From Albimonas sp963977235 (GTDB lineage Bacteria; Pseudomonadota; Alphaproteobacteria; Rhodobacterales; Rhodobacteraceae): a stretch of DNA of 64,000 nucleotides. The translations under genes and the position numbers were made by a program. Where the stretch lies: the NCBI RefSeq assembly GCF_963977235.1, contig NZ_CAXBOD010000018.1, positions 8,858 through 72,857 of the forward strand. Reading direction: 5' to 3'. The first letter of the stretch is position 1. Every line of letters begins with the position of its first letter. This document shows, in pieces, positions 26,680 to 35,157 of the stretch. The notes beneath the pieces are model-generated. The model was not told where the DNA came from, did not search any database, and saw nothing but the letters and a program-made list of their open reading frames with translations.

Positions 26680-27436
26680 CGGCGATCTCCTTGCCGAGAT
26701 AGGCCTCCTGCACGACGGCCGAGGCCATCACCGCGGCCGGCTCCCCGTCGGCCGCGAGCGCCCCGTTGTGCAGGACGATGATCCGGTCGGCGAGCGTGCG
26801 GATCACGTCCATCTTGTGCTCGACCAGCAGGATCGCGTGGCCGCCCTCGGCCTTCAGATCGGCGATCAGATCGAGGACCACGGGCGCCTCGTCCATCGAC
26901 ATGCCGGCGGTGGGCTCGTCGAACATGTAGACGCGGGGTTGCAGGGCGATCAGCAGCGCCACCTCCAGCTTGCGCTGGTCGCCGTGCGACAGCGCCGAGA
27001 CCGTCTGGTCGGCGAGCCGCGTCAGGCGCACCCGCTCGAGCGCATGGTCGGCGGCCTCGATCAGCTCGGCGTGGCGGGAGGCCATGGTGAACAGGTCGAG
27101 CCCCTTGCGGGCGCGGGACTGGGCGACCAGCCGCACGTTCTCGCGCACCGTGAGGGAGGGGAACAGGTTGGTCAGCTGGAAGGCCCGCCCCAGGCCGAGA
27201 TGCGTGCGCGAGGAGGCCGAGGCGCGGGTGACGTCCCGCCCCTCCAGCAGCACCTGGCCGGCCGAGCCGGGAAGCTGGCCGGAGATCAGGTTGAAATAGG
27301 TGGTCTTGCCCGCGCCGTTGGGGCCGACGATGGCGGTCAGCTCCCCCGCCTTGAAGGCGCAGGAGACATGGTCCACCGCGACATGGCCGCCGAAGCGGAT
27401 GGTCAGGTCCTTCGTCTCGAGCACGGGATCGGTCAA
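26672..27436 (-). CDS. livG: HAAT-type ABC transporter ATPase LivG, second system
   Basis: An ATPase of about 254 residues with Walker A GPNGAGKTT, LGRAFQLTN, signature ALSHGDQRKLEVALLIA and Walker B MFDEPTAGMS. It ends VQEAYLGKEIADV. Family similarity begins at LTDPVLETKDLTIRFGG. I chose the TTG at 27436, which has GGAG at a suitable distance; a GTG five codons on is the alternative, and no ATG lies close. The weak start codon and the 330-bp spacer to the upstream binding-protein gene would keep transporter subunits at lower levels than the binding protein. Confidence 0.88.
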   Translation of the reverse strand: MTDPVLETKDLTIRFGGHVAVDHVSCAFKAGELTAIVGPNGAGKTTYFNLISGQLPGSAGQVLLEGRDVTRASASSRTHLGLGRAFQLTNLFPSLTVRENVRLVAQSRARKGLDLFTMASRHAELIEAADHALERVRLTRLADQTVSALSHGDQRKLEVALLIALQPRVYMFDEPTAGMSMDEAPVVLDLIADLKAEGGHAILLVEHKMDVIRTLADRIIVLHNGALAADGEPAAVMASAVVQEAYLGKEIADV

Positions 27437-27498
27437 GGGAGGCTCCGCCGTCAAAGGTCTGCGCCGAAAAGGCCGGCCCCGGGCGCTGCACGGGCCGG

Positions 27499-27563
27499 CC
27501 GGGCGGAGGCGGTCTCGCCGCCTGGGTGGGTGGGCGGGGGCCGGCGAGACCGCCTCCGCCCGG
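27499..27563. promoter_or_regulatory. 22-bp-arm hairpin with G-quadruplex motif in the loop
   Basis: Perfect inverted arms of 22 bp at 27499-27520 and 27542-27563 flank a 21-nt loop containing GGGTGGGTGGGCGGGGG (27524-27540). This is a canonical four-tract G-quadruplex motif with single-base linkers. The element lies between the minus-strand binding-protein gene and its livG. The G-tract is on the template strand for those genes, so it may slow polymerase, and the RNA stem could end or stabilise the upstream message. The rest of 27437-27766 holds no gene. Confidence 0.75.
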
Positions 27564-27684
27564 TGGACGCCGGGACCCACGCCGCAGGCCCGGATCCGTC
27601 GCTCGCCGCCGCGCCCGGCGCCAGGGACCCCCTGGAACGGCCGTCGGGCGATCCTCCGCGCGGGCCGTTCGCGGCGGGGCGCGA

Positions 27685-27711
27685 GAGGCCCCGGGTCAAG
27701 CCCGGGGCGCG
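27685..27711. repeat. REP-like palindromic repeat, copy 1
   Basis: The 27-bp sequence has a GAGGCCCCGGGTCAAG start and a CCCGGGGCGCG end. A copy with one base difference lies at 36504-36530 in another gene-free stretch. The core CCCCGGGTCAAGCCCGGGG is palindromic and terminator-like. Confidence 0.6.
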
Positions 27712-27766
27712 CCAGGCGGCGGGCGTCGGCGCCGCGCGCGTCGGGAGGCGCGCGGCGCGTGCGGTC

Positions 27767-28945
27767 TCAGTTGCGGACGGGGATGTCCATGTCCTCGATG
27801 GTCAGCTCGCGGACCAGTTCGGGGATCGCCCATTCGACCTCGGGGTCGACCTTGATCTTGAAGTGATACATCGACTGCAGCGCCTGGTGGTCCTCGGCCC
27901 GGAACATCATCCGGCCCTTGGGCGTCTCCCACTCCATGCCTTCCATGGCCGCGATCAGGTCCTCGGTGTCGGTCGAGCCCGCCTTGCGGATCGCCTCCAC
28001 GACCGCGAGCCCCGCGGCCATGCCGCCGGCGGTGAAGAAATCGGGCGGGGCGCCGAAGCGCGCCTCATGCTCTTTCACCAGCCAGTCGTTGATCGGGTTC
28101 TTGGGGATCTCGTAGTAGTAATATGTCGCGCCCTCCATGCCCGGGAACTCCTTGTAGGCGGGCATGGCGGCGAGGATGTTGCCCCCCGTCGCGATCTCGA
28201 TCCCGAAGCGCGAGGGATCCATGGCGTTGATCTTCGACATCGGGTTGCCGCCGCCCGCCCAGATCACGAACAGCTTCTTCTCGCCGTCCATGTCCTTCAT
28301 CGCGTTGAAGATCCGCTCGGCGGCCGCGGTGAAGTCGGTGGTGTCGGTGGGCACGTATTCCTCGTGCACCAGCTCGGCGGGCGTGTCGGCCAGCGCCTCC
28401 TTGAACGCCGCCACGCCGTCGCGGCCGAAGGCGTAGTCCTGGGCCAGCGTGGCGATCTTCACCCCCTCCTTGCCCAGCGCCACCGCGTTCGAGATCGCGT
28501 CCTGCGAGCTGTTGCGCCCGGTGCGGAACACGAAGCGGTTCCAGTTCTCGCCGGTGATCGAGTCCGCCACCGCCGGCTCCACGATCAGGATCTTCTCGTA
28601 TTCCTCGGCCACCGGCAGCATCGCCAGCGCCACGCCCGAGGACACCGGACCCACGGCCAGCGCCACGTCGTCGTCGCCATAGGCCTCGGCCAGCAGCGCC
28701 TTGCCCTGGTCGGGCTTGAGCTGGGTGTCCTTCTCGATCACGACGATCTTCTCGCCGTCGATCTCCATGGTCCCGTCGGTGGCGTATTCCAGCCCCATCA
28801 TCAGCCCGGTGTGGGACTGCTTGGCATAGGCCTCCAGCGGGCCGGTCTTGCCGTAGACATGGGCGATCCTGATCTCGGCCGAGGCGGCGCCGGCGGCGAG
28901 CGCGGCAAGCGACGCGGCCGCGGCGAGGCGGGCGACAAGTTTCAT
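27767..28945 (-). CDS. HAAT-type periplasmic substrate-binding protein, second system
   Basis: A 392-residue type I binding protein with a cleavable signal (LAALAAGAASA) and mature start EIRIAHVYGKTGPLEAYAKQ. Later blocks such as LAVGPVSSGVALAM and TLAQDYAFGRDG are typical of the Leu/Ile/Val and amide-binding family. It is clearly different from the three tandem copies at 9-13 kb and belongs to the second transporter, encoded downstream on the same strand. The ligand is unknown. Confidence 0.9.
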   Translation of the reverse strand: MKLVARLAAAASLAALAAGAASAEIRIAHVYGKTGPLEAYAKQSHTGLMMGLEYATDGTMEIDGEKIVVIEKDTQLKPDQGKALLAEAYGDDDVALAVGPVSSGVALAMLPVAEEYEKILIVEPAVADSITGENWNRFVFRTGRNSSQDAISNAVALGKEGVKIATLAQDYAFGRDGVAAFKEALADTPAELVHEEYVPTDTTDFTAAAERIFNAMKDMDGEKKLFVIWAGGGNPMSKINAMDPSRFGIEIATGGNILAAMPAYKEFPGMEGATYYYYEIPKNPINDWLVKEHEARFGAPPDFFTAGGMAAGLAVVEAIRKAGSTDTEDLIAAMEGMEWETPKGRMMFRAEDHQALQSMYHFKIKVDPEVEWAIPELVRELTIEDMDIPVRN

Positions 28946-29278
28946 GGCAAAGTCCTCCCTGTGCGCGGCGGGGACGGCGACCCCTCCCGGACCGGCCCCG
29001 ACGCGCTGAATGGCGTCAAGCTCCGGACGCTAGGGGGGCGTCCGGGACTTCGTCAAGTTGTCGCAGGCCGGACGACGCCACGGCGCTGGCCCCGACCGGC
29101 AATTTTCTTGCGCACCGCTGGACAATGGCCCTGCAACCCGGCCGTCGTGCACGAGCGGCGTCGGCGCCAAGACCGAGTTTTCCGGTCGGGGATCCGACGC
29201 GGCCCTTTTCCCGAGCGTTTCACTCAGCTAACCAGCAGGGAGACACGATCCCGACCGACGCCCCCAAGGAGATCCCAG
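28946..29278. promoter_or_regulatory. Divergent spacer between binding protein and imelysin gene
   Basis: Both flanking genes start here, so promoters lie in this 333-bp spacer. A hairpin CCGGACGC/GCGTCCGG (29023-29045) is visible. I found no convincing Fur, Irr or RirA site, although the imelysin gene would be a candidate for iron control. No coding sequence is supported. Confidence 0.4.
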
Positions 29279-30553
29279 ATGTCCGCTCTCCCCCGCGCCG
29301 TCCGCCTGGCGTTCGCCGCAGCGCCGCTGACGCTGCTCGCCGCCGTCCCCGCGCTCGCGGTCGAGAAGACGGAGGTGCTCGCCACCTACGCCGATATCGC
29401 CAGAGCCGGCTACGAGGACAGCCTGACGACCGCGAAACGCCTGCAGCAGGCGATCGAGGCGCTGACCTCGGAAGCCTCGCCCCAGGCGCTCGCCGCGGCG
29501 CAGGCCGCCTGGCTGCAGGCCCGCGTGCCCTACCAGCAGACCGAGGCGTTCCGCTTCGGCAATCCGGTCGTCGACGACTGGGAGGGGCGGGTGAACGCCT
29601 GGCCGCTGGACGAGGGGCTGATCGACTATGTCGAGGGCTCGGGCGCCACGGACGAGAATCCCTACGCCGGGATCAACGTCATCGCCTCGACCAGCTTCGA
29701 GCTGGGCGGCCGCACCGTCGACGCCACGATGATCACGCCCGAGCTGCTGTCGGACACCCTGCACGAGGCCGAGGGCATCGAGGCCAACGTCGCCACCGGC
29801 TACCACGCGATCGAGTTCCTGCTGTGGGGCCAGGACCTCAACGGGACCGAGCATGGCGCCGGCGCCCGCCCGTGGACCGACTACGCGACGGGCGAGGCCT
29901 GCACCGGCGGCCACTGCGACCGCCGCGGCGAATACCTGACCGCCGCCGTCGCGCTGCTGATCTCGGACCTCGAGGAGATCGTCGCCGCCTGGGAGGCCGA
30001 GGGCGAGGCGCGCCAGGCGCTGATGGCCGATCCCGACGCCGGCGTGGTGGCGATCCTGACAGGCATGGGCAGCCTCTCCTACGGCGAGCAGGCCGGCGAG
30101 CGGATGAAGCTGGGCCTGATGCTCAACGATCCCGAGGAGGAGCACGACTGCTTCTCGGACAACACCCACAACTCGCATTTCTACGACGGCATCGGCGTGC
30201 GCAACGTCTACACCGGGCGCTATGTGCGGGTGGACGGCTCGGTGGTGACGGGCCCCTCGGTGTCCGAGCTGGTGGCCGAGACGGACCCGAAGACCGACGC
30301 GGCGCTGCGCGAGGCGCTCGACCGCTCGATCCAGGCGCTGGGCGAGATCAAGATCGCGGCCGAGGGCGGGTTCTCCTACGACCAGATGCTGGCCCGCGGC
30401 TCGCAGCCCGGCGAGGCGCTGATCGGCGGCGCGGTCGACGCGCTTGTCGAGCAGACCCGCGCCATCGAGCGGGCGGTCGCGGCGCTGCACCTGCAGCCGA
30501 TCGCGTTCGAGGGCTCCGACAGCCTCGACGACCCCACCGCCGTCTTCCAGTAA
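29279..30553 (+). CDS. Imelysin-family periplasmic protein (iron-regulated IrpA-like)
   Basis: A 424-residue exported protein with a signal ending near PALAVE. It carries the imelysin-family GxHxxE motif as TGYHAIEFLLWG near residue 176. It also has the AFRFGNPVVDDWEGRVNAWPLDEGLIDYV block and the NTHNSHFYDGIGVRNVYTGRY block late in the chain. Such proteins sit in the periplasm and are usually iron-regulated; the GxHxxE site is thought to bind metal. It opens a set that continues with the di-heme protein, a second imelysin and a DUF1513 protein, but a reversed porin gene lies between. The start is the ATG at 29279, with AAGGAGAT upstream. Confidence 0.92.
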   Translation: MSALPRAVRLAFAAAPLTLLAAVPALAVEKTEVLATYADIARAGYEDSLTTAKRLQQAIEALTSEASPQALAAAQAAWLQARVPYQQTEAFRFGNPVVDDWEGRVNAWPLDEGLIDYVEGSGATDENPYAGINVIASTSFELGGRTVDATMITPELLSDTLHEAEGIEANVATGYHAIEFLLWGQDLNGTEHGAGARPWTDYATGEACTGGHCDRRGEYLTAAVALLISDLEEIVAAWEAEGEARQALMADPDAGVVAILTGMGSLSYGEQAGERMKLGLMLNDPEEEHDCFSDNTHNSHFYDGIGVRNVYTGRYVRVDGSVVTGPSVSELVAETDPKTDAALREALDRSIQALGEIKIAAEGGFSYDQMLARGSQPGEALIGGAVDALVEQTRAIERAVAALHLQPIAFEGSDSLDDPTAVFQ

Positions 30554-30587
30554 GACGCGGCGCGGCGCCGGCCGCGGCGACCCGATC

Positions 30588-30615
30588 AGGCCGTCCCGCT
30601 TCGGCGGGGCGGCCT
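30588..30615. terminator. Bidirectional terminator between imelysin and porin genes
   Basis: AGGCCGTCCCGC and GCGGGGCGGCCT pair over 12 bp with one G-T pair around a TTCG loop, midway between two convergent stop codons. Confidence 0.65.
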
Positions 30616-30640
30616 GTCTCGTCCCGGCCCGCGCCGGCCT

Positions 30641-31984
30641 TCAGAACCGCCAGCGCGCTCCGGCGAAGACCGCGCGGCCGTCCTCGTAGCTGGCGGAATT
30701 GTCGGAGTAGCGGAAGACCCGCACCGTGCCCCAGACCTCGACCCGCGCCGCGTCGATCTTCTGCACCGCGGCCAGCCCGACCGAGCGGCTGGCCGAGGAG
30801 GCGATGCCCGCGCTCGCGTCCAGGTAGGGATCGCGCGCCGTGTAGAGGTCGACCGAAACCGCCGTCTCGCCCCAGCTGACCAGGTTCCGCCGCAGTCCCA
30901 GCTTGCCGTAGAGCACGCGCGAGCTGGTGTCGTCGGCCGCCCCCGCGGCCAGCGTCAGGTTCAGCCCCGAGGCGACATGCAGGACCGAGCCCGACCCCGC
31001 CGCCACCTGCGAGCCATCGCCCAGCCGCGACCAGCCCCCGCCGGCCGCCAGCCAGTAGCCGCCCTGCCTGCGCTCGAAGCGCAGGGCCACGTCGACCAGT
31101 TCGGCCTTGCGCACCGAGGCCTCGTCGCTGAGCAGGTTGTGTCCGTAGGAGACCGAGGCCGTGAACGCCCCCGCGATCGTGGGCGTGTCGTAGCGCAGCC
31201 GCGCCCGGCGCGAGCCGTCGAAGCTCGCGAAGGCGTCGCCGACGCGGATGTCGGTGAGCGCCCCCCCGTTGCCGTCCTCGCGGAACAGCTGCCCGCCCGC
31301 CGAGGCGCCGACCGAGGAATAGGCCACCACCGAGGTCTCGGAGAAGTCGATCTCGGTGATCCCGTCGGTGGCCATCGACCCCTGGCCGAGGCTGAGCTGG
31401 CCGAGCGCGGGCCGGGCGGCCGAGACCTCGAGCTTGCGGATGTTGTTCTTGGTCAGGTCGAAGTCGTCGCGCGCGGGGCGGTCGGCGGCGAAGCTGGCGC
31501 GGTCGGAGGCGTAGGGCGCGTAGCCGATCTCGGCGCGCCCCTCGAAGGTGGTCTCGCCCGCGCGCAGGTAGTGCAGGCCGACGCGCGACTGGGAGTTGCC
31601 GTTGTCGATCAGCGGGAACAGCTTGTGCGCGCCGCCGTCGTCATAGACCAGGAAGCCCCGGTTCACATGACCGTAGAGGCGCAGCACCCCGCCCTCGCCC
31701 ACCCGCACGGCGGTGCGCGGCAGACCGTCGGCGACTTCGTCGGCGCGCGCCGGGGTGTCCGGCGCGCCCAGCGCGAGGGCGAGCGCCCCGCACGCCGCCG
31801 CCGCCCGCAGCCGCCGACGAAGGCCCCGGCGCGGCGCGGGCGTCGAGGCGTCGAGGGGGCGGTCGACCGGCGACTTGGCGACTGCCGGGCGCCCCGCCGA
31901 GGGCCGGCCTGCCGCGAGGCGGTCATCTGCAAGCGGAGTGGCGCGGAGGGCGGCGGCGGGGGGAGGGGCAGGGGGCGTCGGCAT
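30641..31984 (-). CDS. Outer-membrane porin-like beta-barrel protein
   Basis: A 447-residue protein with an export signal (RRRLRAAAACGALALALG, then APARADE). A barrel follows with alternating hydrophobic strands, such as LRLYGHVNRGFLVYDD, VAYSSVGASAGGQLF and LRYDTPTIAGAFTASVSYG, and the chain ends in the aromatic ARWRF typical of outer-membrane assembly. It probably forms a diffusion channel; substrate unknown. The 65-residue Pro/Ala/Arg-rich stretch before the signal is odd, so the true start may be downstream at a non-standard codon. It lies on the opposite strand within the imelysin gene set. Confidence 0.75.
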   Translation of the reverse strand: MPTPPAPPPAAALRATPLADDRLAAGRPSAGRPAVAKSPVDRPLDASTPAPRRGLRRRLRAAAACGALALALGAPDTPARADEVADGLPRTAVRVGEGGVLRLYGHVNRGFLVYDDGGAHKLFPLIDNGNSQSRVGLHYLRAGETTFEGRAEIGYAPYASDRASFAADRPARDDFDLTKNNIRKLEVSAARPALGQLSLGQGSMATDGITEIDFSETSVVAYSSVGASAGGQLFREDGNGGALTDIRVGDAFASFDGSRRARLRYDTPTIAGAFTASVSYGHNLLSDEASVRKAELVDVALRFERRQGGYWLAAGGGWSRLGDGSQVAAGSGSVLHVASGLNLTLAAGAADDTSSRVLYGKLGLRRNLVSWGETAVSVDLYTARDPYLDASAGIASSASRSVGLAAVQKIDAARVEVWGTVRVFRYSDNSASYEDGRAVFAGARWRF

Positions 31985-32399
31985 CGTCTCGCGAAGAGGG
32001 GGCGTCGGGACGGGGCGCGCGCCCCGGATCGGGGCGGCAGGGGCGAACGCCGGCACCCTAGCGCGCCCGGCGCCGCGCGTCGCCTGCCTCGGGCGCGGCC
32101 TTGCCCCTGTGTCGCATGGGCGCCGCGTCGCCTCGGTCCTCTGTCGCCTCGGCTCCGTGCCGCCTGACCGGTCTGGCCCCCGGGCCCCGGGTCTTGTGTC
32201 TGGGCCCCGGGTCTGGGACTCGCCATCGCCTCGTTTCGCCCATGGCCTCGGGCCTCGGGCCGGCTGCCGCCTCGGCCCCGCGTCGTCGGGCCCTTGCCCG
32301 GTTTCGGCCGGCGCGCGCGCGGCTGTGACCGGCCGACGCCTTGCGGGGCGCCGGAACTTCCGACCATACCGCTCAGGCTGAATCCGGAGCCGAGTCGTC
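31985..32399. other. Low-complexity divergent spacer between porin and di-heme genes
   Basis: This 415-bp stretch holds no supported gene. It is dominated by short GC words (GCCTCG, CCCCGGGTCT) and includes the near-repeat CCCCGGGTCTTGTGTCTGGG / CCCCGGGTCTGGG around 32190-32215. It must contain the promoters of both divergent genes. Confidence 0.5.
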
Positions 32400-34043
32400 A
32401 TGGTCCTCGCCGCCCGTTCCCGCCCGCTGCCCCGTCCCACCCCGCACCGGCGCCCGGCCCCTGGCGCGCTGGCGGCGGCTCTCTGCGCAGCGGGCCTCGC
32501 CGCCATGATCCTCTGGGTCGCCCCCGCCGCCGCTGGGCCCGCGCTCTCGGCCGGGGGGCTGCCGGCCGCGGCCCTGCAGGATCCCGCGCTGCCCGTGATC
32601 CCCCGCACCAGGGAAGAACGCGAGCGGATCGAGGCCGTGCTGGCCCCGCCCGCGGATTTCTCCGCGCCAGAGCCGTTCGAGGCGATGCCCGGCGGCGGCG
32701 CCACCTCGCGCAAGCAGGTCAACCGGGACGCCTTTTCGCAATCCTCGGCCAACATGCCGTTCGAGCGGGAGCTGGACTTCAAGCTCGGCAACGGGCTGTT
32801 CCGCAAGCTGTGGGTGTCGGCGCCCTCGTCCACGCGGGCCTCGGACGGGCTGGGGCCCTATTACAACGCCCGCTCCTGCCAGCGCTGCCACCTCAAGGAC
32901 GGGCGCGGCCACGTGCCGGCGCCGGGGGCGGGGGCGGGCGTGGCGAACACGATCTTCCTGCGCGTCTCGGTCCCCGCCGGGCCCGCCGACCTGCCCGAGG
33001 GGCTGCGCGCGGTCGAGGGCTACCTCGCGACCCTCCCCGACCCGGTCTATGGCGAGCAGCTGCAGGACTTCGCGCTGCCCGGCATGACGCCCGAGTACCG
33101 CCTGGGCGTGACCTGGCGGGCCGAGACCGTGGCGCTTTCGGGCGGCGAGACCGCCGAGCTGCGCCGCCCGGACTGGCGCGCCGAGGATCTGGGTCACGGA
33201 CCGCTCGCCGAGGGCGCGATGCTCTCGCCCCGCATCGCGCCCCAGATGATCGGCCTGGGGCTGCTGGAGGCGATCGCGGTCGAGGATATCCTCGCCAACG
33301 CCGATCCGCAGGACGCCGACGGCGACGGCATCTCGGGGCGGGCCAACGTGGTCTGGTCGGCCCGCCACCGGCGCCCGCTGCTCGGCCGCTTCGGCCTGAA
33401 GGCGGGCAAGGCCACGGTCGAGGAGCAGTCGGCCGCCGCCTTTTCGGGCGACATCGGCATCTCGACCCCGCTGCACCCCGACCCCTGGGGCGAGTGCACG
33501 GCGGCCCAGACCGAATGCCGAGAGGCCCCCCACGGCGACGACCCCGAGCGCGGGGGCCTGGAGGCGGACGCCGAGGCCTTGCGTCTGGTGACCTTCTACG
33601 CCCGCAACCTCGCGGTTCCCGCGCGGCGCGACTGGGACGCGCCGCAGGTGCTGGCCGGCAAGCGCGCGTTCCACGCGGCCGGCTGCGCCGCCTGCCATCG
33701 CCCCCGCTTCGTCACCCAGCGCCTCTCGGACCGTCCCGAGCAGTCCTTCCAGCTGATCTGGCCCTACACCGACCTGCTGCTGCACGACATGGGCGAGGGC
33801 CTGGCCGACCGCCGCCCCGAGGCCCGCGCCACGGGGCGCGAATGGCGCACCCCGCCGCTGTGGGGCGTCGGCCTGACGCAGACGGTCAGCGGCCATACCG
33901 AGTTCCTGCACGACGGCCGCGCGCGCTCCCTGCTCGAGGCGATCCTGTGGCATGGGGGCGAGGCGCAGCCCGCCCGCGACCGCGTGGTCGCGATGCCGCC
34001 CGCCGACCGCGCCGCCCTGCTGCGCTTCCTGGAGTCCCTGTGA
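32400..34043 (+). CDS. Di-heme oxidoreductase (DUF1111 family), periplasmic
   Basis: A 547-residue protein with a signal/anchor segment around residues 25-45. It has two c-type heme sites: CQRCH near residue 160, within GPYYNARSCQRCHLKDGRG, and CAACH near residue 429, within FHAAGCAACHRPRF. This is the layout of the di-heme 'thiol oxidoreductase' family, related to MauG-type peroxidases. It is found beside imelysin genes in many proteobacteria, where it presumably handles electrons for a metal-uptake step. The stop codon overlaps the next imelysin start (TGATG), so the two are translationally coupled. Confidence 0.9.
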   Translation: MVLAARSRPLPRPTPHRRPAPGALAAALCAAGLAAMILWVAPAAAGPALSAGGLPAAALQDPALPVIPRTREERERIEAVLAPPADFSAPEPFEAMPGGGATSRKQVNRDAFSQSSANMPFERELDFKLGNGLFRKLWVSAPSSTRASDGLGPYYNARSCQRCHLKDGRGHVPAPGAGAGVANTIFLRVSVPAGPADLPEGLRAVEGYLATLPDPVYGEQLQDFALPGMTPEYRLGVTWRAETVALSGGETAELRRPDWRAEDLGHGPLAEGAMLSPRIAPQMIGLGLLEAIAVEDILANADPQDADGDGISGRANVVWSARHRRPLLGRFGLKAGKATVEEQSAAAFSGDIGISTPLHPDPWGECTAAQTECREAPHGDDPERGGLEADAEALRLVTFYARNLAVPARRDWDAPQVLAGKRAFHAAGCAACHRPRFVTQRLSDRPEQSFQLIWPYTDLLLHDMGEGLADRRPEARATGREWRTPPLWGVGLTQTVSGHTEFLHDGRARSLLEAILWHGGEAQPARDRVVAMPPADRAALLRFLESL

Positions 34044-35146
34044 TGTCCGACGACCGCGACGACCTCGCCCCCCGCGCGCCCCGCCCCCCGCGCGGCCCCG
34101 CCCGGCGCGGGTTCATGGCGCTGGGGGCGGCGATGGTCGCCTCGCCCTTCGTGGGCTCGCGCCGCACCTCGGCCGCGACCTCGACCGAGGTGCTGGCCAA
34201 GATCACCGAGCTGGCGCTCGAAAAGCAAGTGCTGCCCGGGCACAAGCGCTTCGCGATCGCGACCGCCGCGCTCGCCGAGGCGGCCGAGGGCTGCGCCAGG
34301 CCCTCGGTGCTGCGGGCCGCCTATCACCGCGCCTTCGACGACTGGATGGGGATCAGCCACCTGCGCTTCGGCCCGGCCGAGGCCGAGGGCCGGGCGCTGG
34401 CGATCGAGTTCTGGCCCGACCCCCGCGGCTTCGTGCGCCGCGCGGTCGAGGGGCTGCTGGCCGACGAGGACCCGGTGGTCGACGACCCGGAGGGCTTCCG
34501 CGAGGTCTCGGTCGCCGCCCGCGGCCTGATGGCGATCGAGCGGCTGATCTTCGAGGCGGGCGCGCCGGACGTGACCAAAGGCTACCCCTGCCGTCTGCTG
34601 GCCGCGATCGCGGGGGACCTGGCGCGCACCGCGCAGGCGCTGCAGGTCGACTGGCGCGACAGCCACGCCCCCGACATGCGCCGGGCCGCCCGCGGCGAAG
34701 GCGCCATCTACCGCAGCGTCGAGGAGCCGCCGCGCGCCTTCTACACCGCCCTGATGGGCGGCGCGCGGATGACGCTGGAGAAGCGCCTGGGCGAGCCGCT
34801 GGGCACCTGGGAGCGGTCCTGGCCGCGCAAGGCCGAGGCCTGGCGCTCCGCCCGCAGCCTGCGCAACGTCGAACTGTCGTTGCAGGCGCTGAGCCAGCTG
34901 GCCGAGTGCTTCGCCCCGGCGCTGGAGGCCAAGGCGCTCAAGGACCAGCGCTCGGGCTGGGAGCGGGCGCTGCAGATGACCCGCCGCGCGCCCGCGCCGC
35001 TCGACCAGGCGGTCGAGGACCCGGGCCGCCGCTTCGCCATCGAGGCGGTGCAGTCCTCGGTGGCCACGGCGCGCGAGCGGTTCGAGCATCTGGCCGCGCC
35101 CGCGGTGGGCATCTCGCCGGGGTTCAACGCGCTGGACGGCGACTGA
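34043..35146 (+). CDS. Second imelysin-family protein, lacking the motif histidine
   Basis: A 367-residue protein with a twin-arginine-like leader (RRGFMALGAAMVASPF). Imelysin-type blocks follow, such as SVLRAAYHRAFDDWMGISHLRFG, IEFWPDPRGF and VAARGLMAIERLIFE. At the place of GxHxxE it reads GLMAIE, so the histidine is replaced by Met, unlike the first imelysin upstream. It is therefore probably not equivalent in metal binding. Coupled to the di-heme gene by TGATG and followed after 11 bp by the DUF1513 gene, it forms one operon. Confidence 0.85.
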   Translation: MSDDRDDLAPRAPRPPRGPARRGFMALGAAMVASPFVGSRRTSAATSTEVLAKITELALEKQVLPGHKRFAIATAALAEAAEGCARPSVLRAAYHRAFDDWMGISHLRFGPAEAEGRALAIEFWPDPRGFVRRAVEGLLADEDPVVDDPEGFREVSVAARGLMAIERLIFEAGAPDVTKGYPCRLLAAIAGDLARTAQALQVDWRDSHAPDMRRAARGEGAIYRSVEEPPRAFYTALMGGARMTLEKRLGEPLGTWERSWPRKAEAWRSARSLRNVELSLQALSQLAECFAPALEAKALKDQRSGWERALQMTRRAPAPLDQAVEDPGRRFAIEAVQSSVATARERFEHLAAPAVGISPGFNALDGD

Positions 35147-35157
35147 GGGAGGCGGGG

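Noticed and set aside
26276..29278. Plus-strand open frame extending far upstream of the first imelysin
   Set aside because: Only the part from 29279 has family similarity and a ribosome-binding site; the rest is the shadow of the second transporter operon.
28946..29278. Fur, Irr or RirA site before the imelysin gene
   Set aside because: No stretch matches an accepted consensus; only GC hairpins were seen.
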